A stretch of 64,000 bases of DNA from Falsiroseomonas sp050563535 (GCF_050563535.1 NZ_JBNXUO010000001.1:248001-312000); one strand, 5' to 3'. Counted from the first letter of the stretch, positions 16,328 to 26,003 are shown. Numbers and translations: made by a program. The notes: generated from the sequence alone by a model not told the origin.

Positions 16328-16882
16328 CTACAGCTTCGGCAGCGCGACGCCGCGCTGGCCCATGTACTTGCCCTTGCGGTCGGCGTAGCTGACCTCCGGC
16401 GCGCCCGCGCCCTGGAGGAACAGGAACTGGCAGATGCCCTCGTTGGCGTAGATGCGCGCGGGCAGGGGGGTGGTGTTGCTGATCTCGATCGTCACCTGGC
16501 CTTCCCATTCCGGCTCCAGCGGCGTGACGTTCACGATCAGCCCGCAGCGGGCATAGGTGGACTTGCCGAGGCAGATCACCAGGACGTCGCGCGGGATGCG
16601 GAAATACTCGACCGTGTGGCACAGCAGGAAGGAATTGGGCGGGATGATGCAGGTCTCGCCCTTGCGGGTGACGAAGCCCTGGTCGCTGAACACCTTCGGG
16701 TCCACCACCGCATTGTCCACGTTGGTGAAGATCTTGAACTCGTCCGCCAAGCGCGCGTCGTAGCCGTAGGAGGACAGGCCGTAGGAGATCACGCCCTCCC
16801 GCCGCTGACTCTCGACGAAGGGCTCGATCATGCCGTGTTCCGTCGCCATGCGGCGGATCCAGCTGTCGGGCATGATGGGCAT
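16328..16882 (-). CDS. dcd: dCTP deaminase
   Basis: 184-residue enzyme converting dCTP to dUTP for dTTP synthesis. Signatures are LSSYGYDARLADEF, GKSTYARCGLIVNVTPLEPEWEG (catalytic Glu in the last part) and TIEISNTTPLPARIYANEG. Full length for the family. Two ATGs are usable (16882 and 16873); the first has GAGG upstream. It is co-directional with murA. Confidence 0.96.
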   Translation of the reverse strand: MPIMPDSWIRRMATEHGMIEPFVESQRREGVISYGLSSYGYDARLADEFKIFTNVDNAVVDPKVFSDQGFVTRKGETCIIPPNSFLLCHTVEYFRIPRDVLVICLGKSTYARCGLIVNVTPLEPEWEGQVTIEISNTTPLPARIYANEGICQFLFLQGAGAPEVSYADRKGKYMGQRGVALPKL

Positions 16883-16940
16883 GGGGTAGGGGACCTCGGA
16901 TTTCCGGGGGCGGGTTAGCCCATGCGGGCGGGGGCGTCCA

Positions 16941-17123
16941 TCAGCCCTCGGGCTCGGCCTCCGGCCCGACCTTGGCCGCGTCCTCCCGCGCGCGGGCCTG
17001 GGCCTTGCGGCGGCGCAGGTTGGCGCGCAGCGCCGCGGCCAGCCGCGCCTCGCGCTCGGCCTGGGCGGCCAGCGTCGCCGCCTTGCGGCGGGGGGCGGGG
17101 GGGTCCTGCTCGTCCTCGGCCAT
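16941..17123 (-). CDS. 60-residue basic protein, conserved-type hypothetical
   Basis: Short protein MAEDEQDPPAPRRKAATLAAQ... with a highly charged helix rich in Ala, Arg and Lys (EREARLAAALRANLRRRKAQ) and an acidic tail. Similar small proteins with an LRxNLRRRKxQARAR core occur widely in alphaproteobacteria; function unknown. It lies 58 bp upstream of dcd on the same strand. Confidence 0.65.
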   Translation of the reverse strand: MAEDEQDPPAPRRKAATLAAQAEREARLAAALRANLRRRKAQARAREDAAKVGPEAEPEG

Positions 17124-17181
17124 GGCGGCGGAGAAAGGCCGGCGGCGGCTGCCGGTCAAGTCCCCCGGGGCGCTGCCGCGC

Positions 17182-18147
17182 TCACTCCGCCCGGATGCCG
17201 GCGGCCTGCACCACCGCCGCCCAGCGCCGCACCTCCGCCGCGACGAAGGCCGAATACTCCGCCGCGCCCATCCGCCGCGGCGTCGCGCCCGTCTCCACCA
17301 GGCGCGGCGCGATCTCGGGATGCGCCAGCGCGGCCAGCACCTCGGCGTTCAGCCGCTCCGCCACCGCCGGTGGCAGGCCCGCGGGGCCGGACAGGCCGAA
17401 CCAGGTGGAGGCGACGAGGTCGGGGTGGCCGAGCTCGGCGAAGGTCGGCACCTCCGGCCAGCCCTCAACCCGCCGCGCGGCGGTGACGGCGAGCAGCCGG
17501 AACCGCTCGCCCCGCCCGGCCTCCACCAGCGTCGTGATCATGGCGTCCACCGCGCCCGCGGCGACGTCGTTCATCATCGGCCCGCTGCCGCGATAGGGGA
17601 CATGCACCGTGTCGATCCCGGCCGACCGCTTCAGGATCTCCTGCTTGGCGTGGCTCGACGTGCCGTTGCCGGGCGAGGCGACGGTGACCGCGCCCGGCCG
17701 CGCCTTCGCCGCCGCGATGAAATCCGCGAGCGTGCGCACCGGGCTCGCGACGTTCACCGCCAGCACGGACGGGATCTCCGCCATCAGCGCCACATGGGTG
17801 AAGTCCCGCACGCTGTCATAGGGCATGGCGCGGTAGACGGCGGGCCCGACGCCGTGGCTCGCGACGTTGGAGACCACGAGGACATGCCCGTCGGGCGGGC
17901 TTTTCGCCACCAGGTCGGACCCGGTGGTGCCGCCCGCCCCGGCGCGGTTCTCGATCACGAAGGGCTGGCCGAGCACGGCGCCGAGGCGCTGGCCGACCAG
18001 GCGCGCGATGAAATCCGTCGTGCCGCCGGGCGGGAAGGGGACCACCACGCGGACCGGCCGCGCCGGCCAGGCCTGCGCGCGGGCGGGGAGGCAGGGGAGG
18101 CCCGCGGCGGCGGAGAGCAGCGGCAGCATCTGTCGGCGGGTGGGCAT
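17182..18147 (-). CDS. Tripartite tricarboxylate transporter substrate-binding protein (TctC/Bug family)
   Basis: 321-residue periplasmic binding protein. The N-terminus has a twin-Arg-like signal (T-R-R-Q-M-L...ARAQA). Bug-family landmarks are VRVVVPFPPGGTTDFIARLV, GQPFVIENRAGAGGTTGSDLVAKSPPDG and the VPYRGSGPMMNDV loop. These bind small carboxylates and deliver them to TctAB. No tctA or tctB is nearby, so it is an orphan, as is common in Acetobacteraceae and Burkholderiales. The gene faces the Asp/Glu racemase-like gene, 70 bp away. Confidence 0.93.
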   Translation of the reverse strand: MPTRRQMLPLLSAAAGLPCLPARAQAWPARPVRVVVPFPPGGTTDFIARLVGQRLGAVLGQPFVIENRAGAGGTTGSDLVAKSPPDGHVLVVSNVASHGVGPAVYRAMPYDSVRDFTHVALMAEIPSVLAVNVASPVRTLADFIAAAKARPGAVTVASPGNGTSSHAKQEILKRSAGIDTVHVPYRGSGPMMNDVAAGAVDAMITTLVEAGRGERFRLLAVTAARRVEGWPEVPTFAELGHPDLVASTWFGLSGPAGLPPAVAERLNAEVLAALAHPEIAPRLVETGATPRRMGAAEYSAFVAAEVRRWAAVVQAAGIRAE

Positions 18148-18217
18148 CGGCGTCTTCCCGGGTGCTGGACGGTTGCCCCACCTATAGCATCATGCCGGCT
18201 CCGGGACGGAGGATGGG

Positions 18218-18988
18218 ATGGGCGTCGAATATGCGCGGCGCGGCCTGGTCGGCGTGCTGACGCCGCAGGCCAACACGACGGTGGAGCCGGAATTCGGCAT
18301 CCTGCTTCCGCCGGGGATCGGGATGGTCGCGGCGCGGCTGACCAGCGACGGGCCGACCATCGTCGCCCGCCTGCTGGACTACCTGCGGGACCTGCCGGCG
18401 GCGGCGCGGCAATTCGCCAACGCGCCGGTCGGCGCGCTGGCCTTCGCCTGCACGGGCGCGAGCTACTTCGCCGGCGTGGCGGAGGAGGATGCGCTGGTGG
18501 CGGGGATGGAGGACCGGCTCGGCATCCCCGTGGTCACCGCGGCCACCGCGGTGCGGGACGCCTTCCATGCGCTCGGCGCCACGCGCATCGGCCTCGTCTC
18601 CCCCTATCCCGACGACCTGACGGAGGCCGCGCTGCGCTACTGGCGGGAACGGGGCTTCGAGGTCGCGGCGCTGTCGCGCGGCGCCATGGCGGACGGGTCC
18701 TTCCACCCGATCTACGCCATGTCGGCCGCCGCCGCCGCCGCCGCCCTGGCCGCGCTGCCGGAGGGGCGGTGCGAGGCGGTCGCCATGCTCGGCACCGGGA
18801 TGCCGACGCTCGGCCCCATCCTCGGGCAGCCCTTCGTCGGGCAGGCGCCGGTCACCTCCTGCATGCATGCGCTGGCCTGGCGGGTCATCCGTGCCGTGAC
18901 CCGCCAGCCCGCCGACCGCGACAGCCTGCTCGCCTTCGTGCGGGGCGAGGGCTGGCGCGGGCGCCATGCCGAACGCATGGGCGGCTGA
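18218..18988 (+). CDS. Asp/Glu racemase superfamily protein (maleate isomerase / arylmalonate decarboxylase-like)
   Basis: 256 residues with the two-domain fold pattern of the superfamily. The two usual catalytic cysteines appear to be Cys78 (F-A-C-T-G-A-S-Y) and Cys215 (V-T-S-C-M-H-A-L-A-W). VGVLTPQANTTVEPEF near the start is typical of maleate cis-trans isomerase and arylmalonate decarboxylase relatives. Substrate unknown; a carboxylic acid taken up with help of the divergent TctC protein is a reasonable guess. A GGAGG ribosome site precedes ATG 18218. Confidence 0.85.
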   Translation: MGVEYARRGLVGVLTPQANTTVEPEFGILLPPGIGMVAARLTSDGPTIVARLLDYLRDLPAAARQFANAPVGALAFACTGASYFAGVAEEDALVAGMEDRLGIPVVTAATAVRDAFHALGATRIGLVSPYPDDLTEAALRYWRERGFEVAALSRGAMADGSFHPIYAMSAAAAAAALAALPEGRCEAVAMLGTGMPTLGPILGQPFVGQAPVTSCMHALAWRVIRAVTRQPADRDSLLAFVRGEGWRGRHAERMGG

Positions 18989-19006
18989 GCGGCGCGGCCT
19001 TCCGCG

Positions 19007-19945
<939 letters not shown>

Positions 19946-20100
19946 GGGCGTCTCCTCTCTCCGGTTTGCCGGCCGGGGATGCGCCCCGGCCGCCTCGGGG
20001 CGGGGCAATAGGCCCGCCGGGTTTCACCGCGATGTCGGGGAGGGTTTCATGCGTGACGTGCGGATGTGTCGCGCATGGCGGCGGTGGTGGGGCGGCCCGG

Positions 20101-20928
20101 TCACCCGCCGGCCATCCAGCGATCGAGCAGGGCGTTCACCGCCTCCGGCGCCTCGTAGGCGACCCAGTGGCCGGCGCCGGGGATGATCTCGGTGCGCGCA
20201 TCGGGCCGCACCTCGCGCACCGCCGCGATGCGCTGGTCCAGATGCGGGTAGCCCACCTGGTCGAACTCGCCCCAGGCCGCGCCCAGCCGGCAGACCGTGC
20301 GCGCCAGCGCGTCCTTCAGCAGGGGCGTGTGCGCATAGCCGCGGCTGCGGTAGCGCGCGCGCACCGTGTGCCATTCCTGCGTCTCGAGCGCGAGGTCGTC
20401 GACCCTGGCCGGGTCGTGGATCATCAGCGACAGCAGGTTGCGCCGGTGCGCCGCCACGCGCTCCTCGCCTTCCTTGTTGCGGATCTTCTCCAGCACCGTC
20501 GGCATCCGCGGCACGCCGAGCGCGCCGCCGCCGAGCGCAGTGAAGCTGCGCAGCGCGGCGCCGAGCTCCGCCGCCACCACCCCGCCCACCATTGCGCCGA
20601 AGGAGAAGCCGACCAGGTCGACGCCCGAGGTGTCCGGCACCAGCCGCCGCAGCCCCGCCGCCGTCAGCGCCGCGACGCCATGCGGCTCGTCCACGCCCGG
20701 CGGCAGGAAGCTTTCGCCGAGGCCGGGCAGGTCCGCCGCCAGGACGTGCCGGCCCCGCGCGAGGTGCGGGATGTTGCGGACCCAGTGCCGCCAGGACCCG
20801 TTGCCGCCATGCAGCAGCACCACCGGCGGGCCCGCGCCCTCGTTCCAGGCGTGCCAGACCATGCTGCCCTCGCCGCAGGGCGTCTCGTGCCGGCGTGCCG
20901 CGCCTTGCAGGTCGTCGAGGAGGCCCAT
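20101..20928 (-). CDS. Alpha/beta-fold hydrolase
   Basis: 275 residues. Oxyanion segment VVLLHGGNGSW near 36-46, nucleophile elbow G-F-S-F-G with Ser109, and a C-terminal catalytic His in GAGHWVAYEAPE. The ATG overlaps the stop of the acyl-CoA dehydrogenase gene by one base (TGATG), so the two are translationally coupled. An esterase, lactonase or thioesterase acting in the same catabolic route is likely; exact substrate unknown. Confidence 0.9.
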   Translation of the reverse strand: MGLLDDLQGAARRHETPCGEGSMVWHAWNEGAGPPVVLLHGGNGSWRHWVRNIPHLARGRHVLAADLPGLGESFLPPGVDEPHGVAALTAAGLRRLVPDTSGVDLVGFSFGAMVGGVVAAELGAALRSFTALGGGALGVPRMPTVLEKIRNKEGEERVAAHRRNLLSLMIHDPARVDDLALETQEWHTVRARYRSRGYAHTPLLKDALARTVCRLGAAWGEFDQVGYPHLDQRIAAVREVRPDARTEIIPGAGHWVAYEAPEAVNALLDRWMAGG

Positions 20929-22094
20929 CAGTAGCTCCGGGGAAGACCAAGCACGCGCTCGGCGATGTGGTTCAGGATGAGGTGCGGGCTGACCGGCGCG
21001 ATGCGGGGGATCAGGCTTTCCCGCAGCAGGCGCTCGACATGGTACTCCTGCGCGTAGCCGTAGCCGCCGAGCGTCATCACCGCCGTCTGCGCGGCCTCGA
21101 ACCCGGCCTCGCCGGCCAGCCACTTGGCGGCGTTCGCCTCGGCGCCGCAATCCATCCCGCGGTCGTAGCGCCAGGCGGCCTGCATGGTCATCAGCCGCGC
21201 CGCCTCCAGCCGCATCCAGCAGGCGGCCAGCGGGTGCTGGATGCCCTGGTTGCGCCCGATCTCGCGCCCGAAGACGATCCGTTCCTTCGCATAGGACGCG
21301 GCGCGCGCGATGGCGGCATGGCCGATCCCCACCGCTTCCGCCGCCACCAGCACGCGTTCGGGGTTCATCCCGTGCAGGATGCAGTCGAAGCCGCGCCCCT
21401 CCTCGCCGATGCGATCCTCCAGCGGCACCTCCAGCCCATCGATGAAAAGCTGGTTCGAATCCACCGCGTGGCGGCCCATCTTCGGGATCTCCCGCACCTC
21501 GACGCGGCGGCGGTCGAGCGCGGTGTAGAACAGGGACAGCCCCTCGGTCTTCTTCCGCACCTGCTCGATCGGCGTGGTGCGGGCAAGCAGCAGCACGCGG
21601 TCGGCCACCTGGGCGGTGCTGATCCACACCTTCTGGCCGTTCACCACGTAGCGGTCGCCGCGGCGTTCGGCGAAGGTCCGCAGCTTCGTGGTGTCGAGCC
21701 CGGTGTTCGGCTCCGTCACCGCGAAGCAGGCGCGTTCCGCCCCGCTGATCAGCGGCGGCAGCATGCGGCGCTGCTGGTCGCGCGTGCCGAACACCACCAC
21801 CGGCATCGGGCCGAAGATGTTCATGTGGATGGCGGATGCGCCCGACATGCCCGCGCCGGACTGCGCGACGGCCTGCATCATCACCGCCGCCTCGGCGACG
21901 CCGAGCCCCGCGCCGCCCACCTCCTCCGGCATGCAGATGCCAAGCCAGCCTTCCGCCGCCATCGCCTGGTGGAAGTCATGCGGGAAGCGGTGGTCGCGGT
22001 CATGCGCGAGCCAGTAGGCATCGTCGAAGCGGGCGCAGAGACGCCCGATGGCATCGAGCAGGGATGCCTGCGTGTCGGTCGGGGAGAAGTCCAT
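20928..22094 (-). CDS. Acyl-CoA dehydrogenase family protein
   Basis: 388-residue FAD enzyme oxidising acyl-CoA at the alpha-beta bond. Signatures: ACFAVTEPNTGLDTTKL (FAD/substrate region), KVWISTAQVADRVLLLART, and GGYGYAQEYHVERLLRES near the C-terminus, where the Glu of A-Q-E-Y occupies the position of the catalytic base in MCAD. The start ATG 22094 is followed by a normal N-terminal helix domain; a longer frame to 23264 is an antisense artefact. Divergent from the PLP enzyme gene with a 135-bp gap. Confidence 0.94.
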   Translation of the reverse strand: MDFSPTDTQASLLDAIGRLCARFDDAYWLAHDRDHRFPHDFHQAMAAEGWLGICMPEEVGGAGLGVAEAAVMMQAVAQSGAGMSGASAIHMNIFGPMPVVVFGTRDQQRRMLPPLISGAERACFAVTEPNTGLDTTKLRTFAERRGDRYVVNGQKVWISTAQVADRVLLLARTTPIEQVRKKTEGLSLFYTALDRRRVEVREIPKMGRHAVDSNQLFIDGLEVPLEDRIGEEGRGFDCILHGMNPERVLVAAEAVGIGHAAIARAASYAKERIVFGREIGRNQGIQHPLAACWMRLEAARLMTMQAAWRYDRGMDCGAEANAAKWLAGEAGFEAAQTAVMTLGGYGYAQEYHVERLLRESLIPRIAPVSPHLILNHIAERVLGLPRSY

Positions 22095-22229
22095 GGGCGC
22101 CGCAGCCTGCGCGTTCCGCGCCGCAGCGGCAAGACGCCCGGCGCGGGCGGGGCGGCGGCCCGGGCACGGTTGCGGGCCCGCCGCAACGGGGCGAAGCTGG
22201 CCCCCCATCGCCCGGAACCGGACCACGCC

Positions 22230-23339
22230 ATGCTGCAGCACCCGCCCGCCGAGCCCGGCATGCGCGAGGAGGAGGTCGACACCCCCGCGCTGGTGCTCGA
22301 CCTCGACGCCTTCGAACACAACCTCGACACCATGGCGGCGCTGCTGGCGCCCACCGGCACCCGGCTGCGCGCCCATGCCAAGACCCACAAGTCGCCCGTC
22401 GTGGCCCTGGCGCAGATGCGCCGCGGCGCGGTCGGCCAATGCGTGCAGAAGGTGGCGGAAGCCGAGGCGCTGGCCTGGGGCGGGGTGCCCGACATCCTGG
22501 TCAGCAACGAGGTGATCGCGCCCCGCAAGCTGGCCCGGCTGGCGGCGCTGTCGCGCATCGCGAAGGTGGCGGTCTGCGCCGATGACGAGGCCGGGGTGCG
22601 CGCCATCGAGGCCGCGGCCGAGGATGCCGGCATCCGCATGACCGTGCTGGTCGAGATCGACTGCGGTGCCGGGCGATGCGGCGTCGATCCCGGCCCCCCC
22701 GCGGTGGCGCTGGCCGAGCGCATCGCGGCGAGCCCGCATCTCATCTTCGGCGGGCTGCAATCCTACCACGGCAGCGCGCAGCACCGGCGCAACCTGGAGG
22801 AGCGGCACGCCGCCATCGCCTTCGCGGCAGAAGGCACGCGCCGCACGGTGGAACAGCTTCGCCAGCGCGGCCTGGCCTGCGCCATCGTCGGCGGCGCCGG
22901 CACCGGCACCTTCCAGCTCGAAGCCGCGACCGGCATCTGGAACGAGATCCAGGCCGGCAGCTACGCCTTCATGGATGCCGACTACGCCCGCAACGGCGAA
23001 CCGCCGCCCTTCCGCCACGCGCTGTTCGTGCTGTCGCAGGTGATGAGCGCGCCGCGCCCGGGCGGCGCGGTGCTGGATGCGGGGCACAAGGCGGTGGCGG
23101 TCGATTCCGGCCTGCCCCTGGTCCATGGCCTCGCCGGCGTGCGCTACACCGGCGCATCGGACGAGCACGGGACACTGGCGGCGGAGGACCCGGCCGCGCT
23201 GCCCCGGCTCGGCGAGAAGGTCCGGCTGGTCCCCGGCCATTGCGACCCGACGGTGGACCGCCACGACTGGTATGTCGGCGTGCGCAAGGGCCGGGTGGAA
23301 TGCCTCTGGCCGGTGGCGGCGCGCGGCGGGATGGCCTGA
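22230..23339 (+). CDS. DSD1-family PLP enzyme, D-threonine aldolase / 3-hydroxy-D-aspartate aldolase-like
   Basis: 369 residues, alanine racemase-type N-terminal barrel with the PLP lysine in R-A-H-A-K-T-H-K-S (Lys51). The C-terminal domain has PGHCDPTVDRHDWYVGVRKG, the metal-binding His/Asp signature of D-threonine aldolases and of the beta-hydroxyaspartate cycle aldolase BhcC. It would cleave a D-hydroxy amino acid to glycine (or glyoxylate plus glycine). No bhcA, bhcB or bhcD homologue is nearby, so the specific cycle is not supported. Confidence 0.88.
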   Translation: MLQHPPAEPGMREEEVDTPALVLDLDAFEHNLDTMAALLAPTGTRLRAHAKTHKSPVVALAQMRRGAVGQCVQKVAEAEALAWGGVPDILVSNEVIAPRKLARLAALSRIAKVAVCADDEAGVRAIEAAAEDAGIRMTVLVEIDCGAGRCGVDPGPPAVALAERIAASPHLIFGGLQSYHGSAQHRRNLEERHAAIAFAAEGTRRTVEQLRQRGLACAIVGGAGTGTFQLEAATGIWNEIQAGSYAFMDADYARNGEPPPFRHALFVLSQVMSAPRPGGAVLDAGHKAVAVDSGLPLVHGLAGVRYTGASDEHGTLAAEDPAALPRLGEKVRLVPGHCDPTVDRHDWYVGVRKGRVECLWPVAARGGMA

Positions 23340-23344
23340 CGCGA

Positions 23345-23378
23345 CCGGTCATGTTCGATGACCGGCCGTAGGTTTTTT
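23345..23378 (+). terminator. Probable terminator after the DSD1-family gene
   Basis: CCGGTCAT (23345-23352) pairs perfectly with ATGACCGG (23358-23365) around GTTCG; a run of six T lies at 23373-23378, seven bases past the stem. It starts 5 bp after the stop codon. Confidence 0.65.
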
Positions 23379-23398
23379 CGTGCCCTCAGGCGCCGGGC

Positions 23399-23492
23399 GC
23401 GGCCTCCGGCCGCTGTGCTTCGCGCCACTTGGCGCGGCGGCCATTCGGCCGCTCGGCCCACCCCGTGGGCCGCTTGCGGCAGCCAATGCCGC
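23399..23492. repeat. Array of five consecutive perfect hairpins between convergent genes
   Basis: Five adjacent short inverted repeats occupy 94 bp. They are GCGGCC-TCC-GGCCGC (23399-23413), CGCGCC-ACTT-GGCGCG (23421-23436), GCGGCC-ATTC-GGCCGC (23437-23452), CGGCCCAC-CCC-GTGGGCCG (23454-23472) and GCGGCA-GCCAA-TGCCGC (23476-23492). All arms are perfect. The array lies between the + strand DSD1-family gene and the - strand GGDEF gene. It looks like a structured REP/BIME-type element or a bidirectional termination region. Confidence 0.7.
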
Positions 23493-23500
23493 CCGCCCCG

Positions 23501-24529
23501 CTATTCGGCGGCGAGCCGGGGGCGCGGTCGGTGGAAGACGCCGTGCGCCACACGGTCGCGGCCGGCGGCCTTGGCGCCGTACATCAGCTCGTCCGCCGCG
23601 GCGATCGCCTCCTCCTCGTCGTCAGGGGGGGAGCGGAACAGCACGGCCCCGATCGACGCGCTGACCGGCCAGCCATGCGCGTCCATGCGTTCCCGCACGG
23701 CGCGGCGCACGCGTTCCGCCGCGCCGGGGATCTCCCGCCCGTCGCCGCCCACCAGCACGGCGGCGAATTCGTCGCCGCCGATGCGCGCGGGCACGTCCTC
23801 CTGCCGGAGGCTGGCGCGCAGCACCTCCGCCACGCCGGCCAGCACGCGGTCGCCCTCGGCATGGCCGCGCACGTCGTTCACGCGCTTGAAGCCGTCGAGG
23901 TCCATGTAGAGCAGCGAGAAGGGCTGCTGGTCGCGCCGGTGGCGGGCGATGGCGCGCGACAGCGCCTCGCGGAAGGCGGGGCGGTTGGGCAGCCCCGTCA
24001 GCGCATCGGTCAGCGCCATGCTGCGGACCTGGATCATCGCGCGGCGCAGTTCCAGCGTGGTGACCACCGTGCGCGCCAGGCTGCGGACCACGCCGGTCTT
24101 GCACATGTCGAAGTCGTGCGGCGCGGTGTCGATGACGCAGAGCGTGCCGAGCGCCTGGCCTTCCGCATTCACCAGCGGCACGCCGAGATAGGCGCGGATG
24201 TCCGGCGCGCCGGTCACCAGCGGGTTGTCCGCGAAGCGCGGGTCGCGCGTCGCGTCCGTCACCGCGAGAGGCTGGCCGGGGTCGAGGATGGCGTGCGCGC
24301 AGAAGGCCATGTCGCGCGGCGTCTCCCGCGCGTCGAGCCCGACATGCGCCTTGAACCACTGCCGTTCGGCATCCACCAGCGACACCACGGCGATGGGGCA
24401 GTCCGTCAGCTGCGCGGCGAGCCGGGCGATGTCGTCGAAGGTGTCCTCGCAGACGGTGTCGAGGATGTCGTAGGAACGAAGCGCGGCGAGGCGCTCGGCC
24501 TCGTTCGGGGGCAGCGGGGCGGGCGGCAT
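23501..24529 (-). CDS. Diguanylate cyclase with N-terminal GAF domain
   Basis: 342 residues. GAF sensor domain about 25-165 (the FCAHAIL, DPRFADNPLV and LGVPLVNAEGQALGTLCVID pattern), then a GGDEF domain about 175-335. The active site is an intact G-G-D-E-F, and R-Q-E-D five residues upstream is the product-inhibition I-site. MDLDGFKRVND gives the metal-binding Asp. It should make cyclic di-GMP in the cytoplasm in response to a ligand or redox state sensed by GAF. No transmembrane segment is seen. Confidence 0.93.
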   Translation of the reverse strand: MPPAPLPPNEAERLAALRSYDILDTVCEDTFDDIARLAAQLTDCPIAVVSLVDAERQWFKAHVGLDARETPRDMAFCAHAILDPGQPLAVTDATRDPRFADNPLVTGAPDIRAYLGVPLVNAEGQALGTLCVIDTAPHDFDMCKTGVVRSLARTVVTTLELRRAMIQVRSMALTDALTGLPNRPAFREALSRAIARHRRDQQPFSLLYMDLDGFKRVNDVRGHAEGDRVLAGVAEVLRASLRQEDVPARIGGDEFAAVLVGGDGREIPGAAERVRRAVRERMDAHGWPVSASIGAVLFRSPPDDEEEAIAAADELMYGAKAAGRDRVAHGVFHRPRPRLAAE

Positions 24530-24664
24530 GGCGTTCGACCTTCGGGAAGGCGGCGGGGCGGCCGGGCACGGCGCGGGGCCCATTCCGGCGGGACCTGTAC
24601 CCTCGCCGCCATCCCTGTCCCCGATGTGAACACGGGCTGGCCCGGCACTGCCCCGCGCCGCGAC

Positions 24665-25924
24665 CTACATGCGGAACAGCAGGTCCCAGCCGCCCGGATC
24701 GGATAGGTCCCGCACCCCTTCCACCGCCTGGTCGAGCACGGTCACCGCGATGGCCTGCAGCGCCGCGGCGCCGCCGGGGTCGGCGGCCTCGACCAGCAGG
24801 TCATAGACATTGTCGCGCCCGGCATCGCGCGGGGCCTCGTGGTCCGGCGCGGTGCGGAAGGACAGGGCGCCGGTCGCGGCGTCGATCGCGAAGCGCGCGG
24901 CGTCGGGCCCGCCCGCGATGCGCCAGGCCAGCGGCGCGCCCTCGGGCTCCGTCGCATGCGGCAGGTGGAACGGGCCGGCGGCATTCTCCGGGACGGCGAT
25001 GGCTCGGGCCGCGCCGCCCTGGATCACCGGCGCCTGATTGCCGGCCGCCTCCTGCCAGGGGCCATCCCCGGCATGGTCGCGGATTTGCCCGGGGGACCCG
25101 TGCGCCCCGCCGGTGGCAGGCCGCGCGAAGGGGAAGCCGCCCAGTGCCTCGGGCGGCAGGTCCACCCGCCCGCCCCCGCCCCATGGCCAGGGAATGGCGC
25201 CGCCGGCCGCCTCGGACGCGAAGCCGGGGGGCGCCTCCGGACGAGACCCCTCCGGCTCCGGGGCAGGGCCGCCCCGGGCGGGCAGCCCGGCGGGGCCGTC
25301 CTGCCCCACAGGCGAATGGGCGTCGCCGGCCTGGAGCAGTCCGACGGGACTGCCCGCATCCGCCCGCAGGTCGCTCCCCGTCGTGCCCGCCACGGCACCG
25401 CACGTGGCGGGCAGGAAGGCGCCGAGGTCGGGCCGCTCCGCATCGCCGAAACCGGGCCAGGACTGCGCCGGCGGCGGCGCGGCGCCCGCCCGCCCGCTAT
25501 CGGCCGGCATGGTGCCGGGCGGCAGGGGCCCGCCCTCCGGCAGGCGGGCATACGGCTCCATCGCGCCGGTGCCGCCAGCATCGAGGTCGCGCGTCGGATG
25601 GGGCGGTGCCTCGCCCGTGCCGGCCGCGGGCCATGGGGTGATGGGCGGCGCGGCAGGAAGGCCGGGGGAGGGCATGGCGCCGGCTGCGGGGGCCGGCCAT
25701 GCCGCGACGGGCGGGGGCATGGGCCAGCTCCCGGCGTGATGGCCAGTCCCGTCCACCGTCGCAGGGCCGAAGCCGATTGGGGGGAAGGGCGCCTGTTCCG
25801 GCGGCGGGTCCGCCTCGCATCCGTCGGGGACCGGGATGTCGCGGCGGTGATCCTCGGGCAGGGGCGCGCCGGCCCATCCGGGATGCCGCATCGCGGGGCC
25901 GAGGGGGGGAAGGGTGCCGCGCAT
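24665..25924 (-). CDS. Pro/Gly-rich protein with a single C-terminal cadherin-like domain, function unknown
   Basis: 419 residues. The first 310 are low-complexity, rich in Pro, Gly and Ala, and probably disordered. Residues about 312-405 look like one cadherin-type repeat: NQAPVI opening, AVPENAAGPF, FAIDAATGALSFRT, DHEAPRD and NVYDLLVEAADPGG, ending AVTVLD. Such repeats normally occur in long surface adhesins, so a lone copy on a disordered stalk is unusual. No signal peptide is visible at the chosen start (ATG 25924, GGAGG five bases upstream), so export would need another route such as type I secretion; I see no transporter nearby. The C-terminus ends WDLLFRM. Confidence 0.7.
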   Translation of the reverse strand: MRGTLPPLGPAMRHPGWAGAPLPEDHRRDIPVPDGCEADPPPEQAPFPPIGFGPATVDGTGHHAGSWPMPPPVAAWPAPAAGAMPSPGLPAAPPITPWPAAGTGEAPPHPTRDLDAGGTGAMEPYARLPEGGPLPPGTMPADSGRAGAAPPPAQSWPGFGDAERPDLGAFLPATCGAVAGTTGSDLRADAGSPVGLLQAGDAHSPVGQDGPAGLPARGGPAPEPEGSRPEAPPGFASEAAGGAIPWPWGGGGRVDLPPEALGGFPFARPATGGAHGSPGQIRDHAGDGPWQEAAGNQAPVIQGGAARAIAVPENAAGPFHLPHATEPEGAPLAWRIAGGPDAARFAIDAATGALSFRTAPDHEAPRDAGRDNVYDLLVEAADPGGAAALQAIAVTVLDQAVEGVRDLSDPGGWDLLFRM

Positions 25925-26003
25925 GGGCGCCTCCAGATGCGGCGATCCCGGATGTGGGATGCGCGCCGCGACGGGGTTGGCTGTGCGCGGAAGGGGTTTT
26001 GCG

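Noticed and set aside
22230..23339. Beta-hydroxyaspartate cycle gene bhcC
   Set aside because: Family resemblance is clear, but none of bhcA, bhcB, bhcD or bhcR is adjacent, so the specific name was not used.
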